This document shows positions 1 to 4,392 of a stretch of DNA of 7,244 nucleotides, one piece after another. The notes under the pieces were generated by a model. That model worked only from the letters and a program-made list of their open reading frames with translations. It did not search any database and had not been told where the DNA came from. The stretch covers positions 1 through 7,244 of the forward strand of contig DASZMJ010000195.1 in the NCBI GenBank assembly GCA_035551935.1, written 5' to 3'. The DNA comes from DASZMJ01 sp035551935. GTDB taxonomy: Bacteria; Planctomycetota; Planctomycetia; Isosphaerales; Isosphaeraceae. Position numbers and translations under genes: made by a program. How positions within the stretch are numbered: the first letter of the stretch is position 1; every line of letters starts with the position of its first letter.

Positions 1-69
1 GTCACGGGTCGACCCCGACTGGCGCCACAAGCGGCGCCGCTGCCAGCCGTTGAGCTTGAGTCGTTCCAT
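1..69 (-). CDS. Transposase N-terminus, probably IS630-like (partial, runs off window)
   Basis: An open frame of 23 codons begins with ATG at 69-67 and continues past the left edge of the window. A good Shine-Dalgarno GGAGG lies at 80-76, six bases from the ATG, which supports this start. The visible protein starts MERLKLNGWQRRRLWRQ and is rich in Arg and Leu. This resembles the first helix of IS630/Tc1-mariner-type transposases, which often begin with a short L-x-x-x-x-R-R-x-L segment, but 23 residues are too few for a firm family call. It is co-directional with the ribbon-helix-helix gene at 133-345, 63 bases downstream of that gene's stop. The ribosome binding site lies in a hairpin (70-96), a common way for insertion sequences to limit translation from read-through transcripts. 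Confidence 0.45.
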   Translation of the reverse strand, partial: MERLKLNGWQRRRLWRQSGSTRD

Positions 70-96
70 GGCGTGCCTCCGAAAGATCGGGCACGC
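70..96 (-). promoter_or_regulatory. Hairpin covering the ribosome binding site of the partial transposase
   Basis: On the minus strand, GCGTGCC (96-90) pairs perfectly with GGCACGC (77-71) across a 12-base loop; the loop has a small inner CGA/TCG stem. The GGAGG Shine-Dalgarno (80-76) straddles the loop and the 3' arm, and the stem ends one base before the ATG. The pairing is seen directly; its regulatory role is inferred. Confidence 0.5.
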
Positions 97-132
97 AACG
101 GATGGGCCGTGAAAAAACTACTGCGGACCTGC

Positions 133-345
133 TTAGTTAGCCGTGTGCGACCCGTAAACGCGAGAGGCTGACGACGACTGGGCTTGAAGCGGCGCGGCGC
201 CGCCAAACTCTTCCCGAGCCAGTTTGCGGATAGCCATCTCCAAGATCCCAGTCCTGGATACACCCAACCATTCAGAAAGGCGGCCGACCAACTCTTGGGC
301 TTCTTCGCTCAGCCGATAACTGCTACCGCTCCTCGGTTTCGGCAT
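133..345 (-). CDS. Ribbon-helix-helix (CopG/Arc-type) DNA-binding protein, 70 aa
   Basis: Starts at ATG 345-343 with GGAGG seven bases upstream (356-352) and stops with TAA at 135-133. The open frame extends further 5', but this ATG with its Shine-Dalgarno and short size fits the family. Residues 9-48 form the expected pattern: a beta strand SYRLSEEA, a helix QELVGRLSEWLG, a VSRTG turn and a second helix ILEMAIRKLAREE, as in dimeric ribbon-helix-helix regulators and antitoxins. The last 20 residues are polar and probably disordered. These proteins bind short operators as dimers and often repress their own promoter; here an inverted repeat sits inside the promoter (390-417). No toxin-like partner is adjacent, so it is better treated as an orphan regulator than as an antitoxin. 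The partial transposase lies downstream on the same strand. Confidence 0.8.
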   Translation of the reverse strand: MPKPRSGSSYRLSEEAQELVGRLSEWLGVSRTGILEMAIRKLAREEFGGAAPLQAQSSSASRVYGSHTAN

Positions 346-389
346 GTCGCAGCCTCCATCGACACCCTTCCGTCGCCCATCTATAGTCG

Positions 390-417
390 ATTGTACCGCG
401 TATGGTGGTACTGTCAA
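390..417 (-). promoter_or_regulatory. Sigma70-type promoter for the ribbon-helix-helix gene, with embedded operator-like inverted repeat
   Basis: Reading the minus strand, a perfect -35 TTGACA (417-412) is followed after 16 bases by TACAAT (395-390), placing the start of transcription near 383 and giving a leader of about 38 bases. GTACC (393-397) and GGTAC (407-411) form an inverted repeat that occupies the spacer and touches the -10 box. That is a typical position for a repressor site, possibly for autoregulation by the 70-residue protein. Confidence 0.6.
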
Positions 418-563
418 TCTGTCACAGGAACCTGCCGCTTTTCGCCCTCCGTTCAGACGGTTTTCCCAAGCAATTATAGGACTTGCAACCGAAGCCAGAT
501 GGCCTGTTTTTGTAACGGTTTCTTTCTGACCATCAACCTCGCCGCCCGACCCGCAGCACGACT

Positions 564-598
564 TGATGCACAAGCCCCTCGCCTGATGCACGAGTCCC
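564..598. repeat. Two 15-base direct repeats, 20 bases apart start to start
   Basis: TGATGCACAAGCCCC (564-578) and TGATGCACGAGTCCC (584-598) differ at two positions. The 20-base period is about two helical turns. They lie in the gene-free stretch 346-757, just left of the inverted-repeat element at 608. Function unknown. Confidence 0.5.
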
Positions 599-607
599 AT
601 GCCAGTA

Positions 608-754
608 GCTTTGTGTACAAATTTTCAATTAGGCTGATTCGGAATTGGGATGACAGCCGGTTTTGGCGTCAGGAGAGTGGATCTATGGGGATATCAGCCA
701 GATCCTGCCGAATGCCAGGATCGCGGCCTAATCTCCCGAATTTGTACACAAAGC
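608..754. repeat. 147-bp element bounded by perfect 16-bp inverted repeats with nested inner arms
   Basis: GCTTTGTGTACAAATT at 608-623 is repeated in inverted orientation at 739-754. Further inward, ATTAGGC (628-634) matches GCCTAAT (726-732), ATTCGG (637-642) matches CCGAAT (708-713), and GGATCT (679-684) matches AGATCC (700-705). The arms nest in order, so one strand could fold into a long interrupted hairpin. Each terminal repeat is itself a small palindrome (TTTGT/ACAAA around two bases). No clear target duplication is visible at the edges. It may be a degenerate MITE, the paired ends of a deleted insertion sequence, or two copies of an operator. Immediately to its right, GGTCGAACG/CGTTCGACC (756-779) forms another perfect 9-bp hairpin. 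Confidence 0.55.
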
Positions 755-757
755 CGG

Positions 758-1018
758 TCGAACGTGGGGGCGTTCGACCTCAGCCCGTGGGCCCACACGT
801 TGGTCGAGGTGTGGGCCTGGGGCCGGCCCGAGGCGTCGTTGAGCGACCGGGGCGACCGCCCGTGGGATGATGCGAGCCGGCGGCCGTCGCATGCGGACCG
901 GCGTCGTGCGTCGCAGCGGGAGTTGCTGGCGGAGGAATATCAGCGTCTCGACGTGCCGGAGCCGTGGTCGGAGAAAATCCGGCATCTGCTGGAAGGTGTG
1001 GTCAGGCTCGTCGCATGA
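758..1018 (+). pseudogene. C-terminal remnant of a transposase
   Basis: The frame ending at TGA 1016-1018 encodes a tail with the segments VWAWGRPEASLSDRGDRPWD, RRPSHADRRRASQRE and EKIRHLLEGVVRL. The order 'WxxGRP - DRxxxPWDD - RRPSHADRR - L..E - KI..L..' is what I recall from the C-terminal end of DDE transposases common in planctomycete genomes (possibly IS701/IS4-like; not checked). There is no plausible N-terminal or catalytic part: upstream the frame runs straight into the inverted-repeat element ending at 754. It is therefore a truncated relic. The bases just after the stop (1019-1045) may hold the old right end of that insertion sequence. The family call is tentative; that this is a broken gene rather than a complete small one is fairly likely. 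Confidence 0.55.
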
Positions 1019-1044
1019 CAAGTGTCAGTTCTGGCAAAGTGCAG

Positions 1045-1179
1045 TATGACGAGAAGGCCGGGAATTTGGGTGATTTCGGCGATCTGCCTCCGGCCGACCG
1101 TAGCCGCGCCGAGCCGGGCTGATCTTATCAGCGATCATCGATGCGAAATCGCCGGTAATCGCCGGGGATTCTCGTCATA
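1045..1179. mobile_element. Palindromic element flanked by TA, possible MITE
   Basis: TATGACGAGAA (1045-1055) and TTCTCGTCATA (1169-1179) are perfect 11-bp inverted repeats. The symmetry continues inward through CCGG-x2-ATT blocks, and GGTGATTTCG (1069-1078) matches CGAAATCGCC (1144-1153) with one wobble. A central hairpin GCTGAT-CTT-ATCAGC lies at 1118-1132. If the outer TA on each side is a target duplication, the element is 131 bp (1047-1177), as expected for a Tc1/mariner-IS630-type MITE. Alternatively it is the structured 5' non-coding end of the IS110 element that follows, where this family is known to encode its guide (bridge) RNA. The sequence alone does not decide between these. Confidence 0.5.
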
Positions 1180-2490
1180 TGGCTGGCGCCGAATTGTCGG
1201 ACGGCCTCATGGACCTGATCTATCCGTGCTGCGCCGGCTTGGACGTCCACAAGAAGACCGTCGTCGCCTGCCGTCGCCGCGTCGAGGCCGACGGCCGGGT
1301 GGTCCGCGAGGTGCGCACCTCCCGCACCACGACCGCCGACCTGATCGCGCTGGCCGACTGGCTCGACGCCGAGGGCGTCACCCAGGGCAAACGCATCTAA
1401 TTCACAAATCCTTGTCTGCAAAGAACTTGCGACTAGTTGAATTCCGTGCACTAGATTGCAAATCCTTGCAGGACAAGGATTTGCGAAACACGTGCGTTCG
1501 CCCTGGGGCGTCACCCACGTCGCGATGGAGTCGACCGGCGTCTACTGGAAGCCGGTCTATCACCTGCTGGAGGGCCGCGTCGCGGTCCTGCTGGTCAACG
1601 CCCACCGCATCAAGAACGTGCCGGGGCGCAAGACCGACGTCAAGGACGCCGAGTGGATCGCCCAGCGGCTGCAGTATGGGCTGCTGGAGGCCAGCTTCAT
1701 CCCGCCGGGGCCGATCCGCGCGCTCCGCGACCTGACCCGGCAGCGGGCGCAGCTGGTCGCCGAGCGGGCCGGCGTCGTCAACCGCATCCACAAGGTGCTG
1801 GAGGACGCCAACATCAAGCTGGCGAGCGTGGCCACCGACGTGCTCGGCGTCTCGGGCCGGGCGATGCTCGCGGCGCTGGTCGGCGGCGAAGATGACCCGG
1901 CCGCGTTGGCCAAGCTGGCGCGGGGCAGCCTGCGCCTGAAGGAGGCCGAGCTGACGCTCGCCCTGCGGGGCCTGGTCAGCGACCACCATCGCTTCCTGCC
2001 GCGGACGTTGCTGCAGCAGGTCGACCAGCTGGAGGGCCTGATCGCCGCATACACGGCGCGGGTCGAGTCGACGCTGCTCCCTTTCGTCGCGGCGGCGGCG
2101 CGGCCGGAGACGATCCCGGGCCCGGGTAGCCGCGCGGCGGAGGCGATCGTGGCGGAGATCGGCACGGACATGACCAAGTTCCCGACCGCCGGCCACCTGG
2201 CGAGCTGGGCGGGGCTGTGCCCGGGCAACGACCAGAGCGCCGGCAAGCGGCGCAGCGGCAAGACGACCAAGGGGAGCCAATGGCTGCGGACGGTGCTGGT
2301 GCAGGTCGCCTGGGCGGCCAGCCACACCAAGGAGACGATCTTCGGGGCGACGTACCGCCGGTGGGTGAAGCGGCTGGGGAAGAAGAAGGCGCTGTTGGCG
2401 CTGGCGCACAAGATCCTGGTGCTCATCCACAAGCTGCTGAAGGAGGAGGCGACCTATGAAGAACGCTGGACCGCCCCCGCGGCGGCCTGA
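1179..2490 (+). pseudogene. IS110-family transposase (DEDD recombinase), disrupted by a MITE
   Basis: The N-terminal part (1179-1382; in-frame ATGs at 1179 and 1209, the second giving the usual MDLIYP start) contains GLDVHKKTVVAC with the first catalytic Asp of the DEDD RuvC-like domain. The downstream part (1516-2490) continues with HVAMESTGVYWKPV (Glu) and RKTDVKDAEWIAQ (two Asp), then a helical linker. It ends with the transposase_20 domain, with IPGPG, HLASWAGLCPGNDQSAGK, RSGKTTKGSQWLR (likely serine region) and a basic C-terminus. Removing the 123-bp insertion plus one 10-bp duplicate joins the two parts in frame, ...DAEGVT/HVAMES..., to give about 392 residues (382 from 1209), a normal length. 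As it stands the frame hits TAA at 1398-1400 inside the insertion and the remainder is shifted by one base, so the gene is dead. A palindrome, GGCCTGA-A-TCAGGCC (2484-2498), overlaps the stop codon. Element boundaries are not certain. Confidence 0.92.
1383..1505. mobile_element. 123-bp palindromic MITE with 10-bp target site duplication, ISAs1-like ends
   Basis: The ends are CAGGGC (1383-1388) and GCCCTG (1500-1505), and the imperfect terminal inverted repeats extend about 34 bases (left CAGGGCAAACGCA, right complement CAGGGCGAACGCA, both reaching CAAATCCTTGTC). GGGCGTCACC is present on both sides (1373-1382 and 1506-1515) as a perfect 10-bp direct repeat. The element interrupts the IS110 gene precisely after its GVT codons. 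It has no coding capacity, and almost the entire sequence is palindromic around GAATTC. It contains a perfect 11-bp hairpin, GCAAATCCTTG/CAAGGATTTGC (1458-1484). ISAs1-family elements are known for CAGGG ends and 8-10 bp duplications, so an ISAs1-type transposase probably mobilised it; that assignment is inference. Confidence 0.9.
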
Positions 2491-2599
2491 ATCAGGCCCG
2501 CCGACAGGGATTTTCAGAGGAACCCAAAGATGCGAAGGCTGGAGAATATGTTCCTGTTGGAGAGACTGAGGTCATGAGTCCGGGGGTCCCGTCAACGCC

Positions 2600-2814
2600 G
2601 CGCGGAACGAATCCACAACGGGCCCCCTCGCGCGCCAAACGAACCCACTCCGAGGCGCTCGCGGCGCCAAACGAACCCACGGCCAGCCCCTCGGCGCCAA
2701 ACGAACCCAACCTTGGGCAAGATGGGTCGAGCTTGCCGACGACGCACACGGCTCGTGCCCGCGTCGGCGCGGAACGAACCCACTTCGGGCCCTGTCGGCG
2801 CGGAACGAACCGAA
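2600..2814. repeat. Array of six 17-base repeats with a period of about 31 bases
   Basis: Copies start at 2600, 2632, 2664, 2694, 2767 and 2798. The consensus is GCGCCAAACGAACCCAC, with a second version GCGCGGAACGAACCCAC; on the minus strand it reads GTGGGTTCGTTTGGCGC. Copies are preceded by a conserved TCG or CCTCG. The interval is 32, 32, 30, 73 and 31 bases; the long one is about two periods and contains a GGCAAG/CTTGCC hairpin (2716-2737) where a copy is missing. Intervening sequence is about 14 bases and differs between copies. The array fills the space between the IS110 relic and the ceramidase-like gene, ending 39 bases from that gene's stop. I see no gene in 2491-2852. Confidence 0.85.
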
Positions 2815-2852
2815 GGACCGAAAAGACCGCCTTGACGACCAGGATCGCGCTG

Positions 2853-4139
2853 TCAATCCAGCTTGCCGAGGGCCTCCAAAGCCCCCTCGACGAGCTTCTG
2901 GCCGGCCTGGGGGACGAGCTTGGAGCTGCGGGCGGTGCGGACCTCGTAGCCGCCGGCAAAGAAGGCGTCGGCGGTCGCGACGTAGCCGAGGGACTGGTTG
3001 GTCAGGGTCGCGACCCAGGTGCTCGGGAACGGGCTGGCGGCCTTGATGTCGAGCCCGAGCCGGCAGAAGAACTCCGAGCCGTTGGTCACGATGCCGAGGT
3101 CGCCGACGCGGAGGGCCTGGACCTCGCAGTCGATGACGGGACGCCTGGCGCGCTCCTTGGCCAGCAGCTCCAGCTCGCGGGCGTAGACGGCCTCGGCGTC
3201 GGGGCCGGAGCCGAGGCCGAGCTTCGGGGCCTCCTCGGCGGGCTCGCGGGGGGTCCGGATCGCGATCGGGACGGTCACGCGGGCGGCGTCGAGGACCGCG
3301 TCTTCCCTCCACTCCAGCCGCGAGACCGCCTGGAACGCCTCGGCCCCCAGGGCGTTGCCGAACATCCGCGCCCACGCCGGGCCGAACTCGCGGCCGGGTC
3401 GGCGGTTGTCGACCTGCGTCACGTCGCCGCACGCCCCGAGCAGGAAGCCGACCGGGAGCTTCGGGTTGCCGAACTGCGACCGCAACGCCTCGCGGAGGAA
3501 GCCGATGTAATCGGCCGAGAAGGCCGGCTCGTTCATGACCGTCGCGTGGCAGGCGAAGTTCACGAACACGCCCAGCACCTCGCCCCCCGGCGCCCGCGCC
3601 GCCAGCACGCCGACGTCCGGGTCGATCGGCCCGGCCGGCGCGACGATGTCGGGGTTCCCCTTGCCGGGGTGCGTCACCTGGCGACCGTCTCTCATCAGGA
3701 ACCGCCGGTTGAACGCGATGCTCGGCTCGTGCCCCTTGCCCCAGCCGACCTCCGCCGCGTGCAAGGAGTTCCAGGCGCCCGTGACCGCCTCGACGATCCC
3801 GTCGACGACCAGGTCGATGTACGCCGGGTCGGCCTCGGAGGCGAAGCCGCCGCCGATCGGCCCGCCGGAATGGGTGTGGCTGGCGCCGATCAGGAGGTTC
3901 GTGCCGGGGCCCTTCCAAAGCGGCTCGACCTTCTCGCGGACCCTCGCGACGACCTCCTCGGTGACGAGCAGCGCGTCGATGCCCACCATGCCGACGGCGA
4001 GGTCGTTGCGGAGCAAGGTCAACGCGACCGCCTTGAGCGGGTCGTGGACCTTCTCGAGCCGCCGTTTCCCCATGCCCCCCGGCGACTGCATGCCCGCCTT
4101 CGGGGTGATGTCCGCCATGCCGAAGCCGACGTAGATCAT
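2853..4139 (-). CDS. Neutral/alkaline ceramidase-like hydrolase
   Basis: A 428-residue protein from ATG 4139-4137 with a purine-rich GGGGGA a few bases upstream, ending TGA 2855-2853. It begins MIYVGFGMADITPKAG, the usual opening of the neutral ceramidase N-terminal domain (the G-x-A-D-I-T-P motif). Family zinc-site landmarks are visible in order: GASHTHSGG (residues 86-92), NFACHATVM (194-202), GACGDVTQ (235-242), NGSEFFCRLG (353-362) and YVATADAFFAGGYEV (386-400). Members hydrolyse ceramide or related N-acyl/amide substrates with a catalytic zinc. Many short planctomycete paralogs have unknown substrates, and ceramide itself may not be the target. At 428 residues it is shorter than secreted ceramidases of about 650, apparently lacking the C-terminal domain. 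There is no signal peptide, so it is probably cytoplasmic. It is divergent from the tRNA gene on the right, stands alone, and is followed by the repeat array; no clear terminator is seen. Confidence 0.85.
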   Translation of the reverse strand: MIYVGFGMADITPKAGMQSPGGMGKRRLEKVHDPLKAVALTLLRNDLAVGMVGIDALLVTEEVVARVREKVEPLWKGPGTNLLIGASHTHSGGPIGGGFASEADPAYIDLVVDGIVEAVTGAWNSLHAAEVGWGKGHEPSIAFNRRFLMRDGRQVTHPGKGNPDIVAPAGPIDPDVGVLAARAPGGEVLGVFVNFACHATVMNEPAFSADYIGFLREALRSQFGNPKLPVGFLLGACGDVTQVDNRRPGREFGPAWARMFGNALGAEAFQAVSRLEWREDAVLDAARVTVPIAIRTPREPAEEAPKLGLGSGPDAEAVYARELELLAKERARRPVIDCEVQALRVGDLGIVTNGSEFFCRLGLDIKAASPFPSTWVATLTNQSLGYVATADAFFAGGYEVRTARSSKLVPQAGQKLVEGALEALGKLD

Positions 4140-4161
4140 GCCCGTCCCCCTTCGCCTCGTC

Positions 4162-4190
4162 TTGCCAACGCGCCGGCCTCGTGCCAGAAT
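4162..4190 (+). promoter_or_regulatory. Likely promoter of the tRNA-Ala gene
   Basis: TTGCCA (4162-4167) and CAGAAT (4185-4190) are separated by 17 bases, placing a start site just ahead of the tRNA's first base at 4203. It lies in the 63-base gap between the divergent ceramidase-like gene and the tRNA. The -10 match is moderate. Confidence 0.4.
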
Positions 4191-4202
4191 GTCCCTGGTC
4201 CC

Positions 4203-4275
4203 GGGGACGTAGCTCAATCGGGAGAGCGCCGCTTTTGCAAGGCGGAGGTTGCGGGTTCGACCCCCGTCGTCTCCA
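4203..4275 (+). tRNA. tRNA-Ala (anticodon UGC)
   Basis: All four stems fold: acceptor GGGGACG/CGTCTCC, D stem GCTC/GAGC, anticodon stem CCGCT/GGCGG with loop TTTGCAA (anticodon TGC at 4236-4238), and T stem GCGGG/CCCGT around TTCGACC. Acceptor pair 3-70 is G-U, the classic identity element read by alanyl-tRNA synthetase, which confirms the assignment. The discriminator base is A at 4275. CCA is not encoded, so it must be added after transcription. The gene is intact although an integrase lies directly downstream, consistent with integration that rebuilds the tRNA 3' end. Confidence 0.97.
4249..4275 (+). other. Candidate attachment site (att) in the 3' part of tRNA-Ala
   Basis: The 3' end of a tRNA gene with a tyrosine integrase 117 bases further on and pointing away is the usual position of an att core. 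The extent shown (T-arm to the 3' end) is a guess from how such integrases behave. No second copy of this sequence was found by eye in the rest of the window, so the other end of the element must lie beyond 7244 or be lost. Confidence 0.4.
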
Positions 4276-4352
4276 ATCGACACAAACCCCCACGCCGAAA
4301 GCCCTTCAGCTTACCCGCCGACGGTCGGCGGTGCGGCCCGAAACCCTTGGAG

Positions 4353-4377
4353 ATCCGGTAGATTACCGGATTATCCG
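4353..4377. promoter_or_regulatory. Overlapping palindromes upstream of the integrase
   Basis: ATCCGGTA (4353-4360) pairs perfectly with TACCGGAT (4364-4371) around GAT, and CGGAT-T-ATCCG (4367-4377) forms a second palindrome sharing the right arm. Three ATCCG-type half sites therefore sit 16-40 bases ahead of the integrase ATG. This suits an operator or recombinase/excisionase binding site. A neighbouring hairpin CCGCCGA-CGG-TCGGCGG lies at 4315-4331. Confidence 0.4.
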
Positions 4378-4392
4378 AGAGGGAGCCGCATC

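Noticed and set aside
133..345. Toxin-antitoxin module
   Set aside because: The ribbon-helix-helix protein could be an antitoxin, but neither side has a toxin-sized frame with a known motif; downstream is a transposase and upstream is gene-free.
184..870. Plus-strand 228-codon frame
   Set aside because: It overlaps the ribbon-helix-helix gene antisense and crosses the inverted-repeat element, and the translation shows no family resemblance.
1456..1515. Functional restart of the IS110 C-terminal fragment from a TTG inside the MITE
   Set aside because: No Shine-Dalgarno is present before 1456, and the fragment would lack the first catalytic Asp of the DEDD set.
1402..2432. Two long minus-strand frames opposite the IS110 transposase
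   Set aside because: They are complements of a clear IS110 gene; their composition (Arg/Ala/Leu/Gln or Ser/Arg) is that of mirror frames.
2548..2577. Nine-codon frame ATGTTCCTG...TCATGA after GGAG
   Set aside because: It has a start with a GGAG nearby, but it is too short to support and no downstream gene exists for it to lead.
2600..2814. CRISPR array
   Set aside because: Repeats are 17 bases with spacers of about 14 bases and uneven intervals, and no cas gene is nearby; CRISPR repeats and spacers are roughly twice as long.
4315..4331. Hairpin CCGCCGA-CGG-TCGGCGG as terminator of the tRNA transcript
   Set aside because: Only seven pairs with a 3-base loop and no T run follow; simple palindromes of this sort are common at this GC content.
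2574..4361. A very long plus-strand frame opposite the ceramidase-like gene and across the repeat array
   Set aside because: It is a GC-rich shadow: Ala/Arg/Gly/Asp-rich with no recognisable motif, it runs through the repeat array and the tRNA, and the opposite strand encodes clear family motifs.
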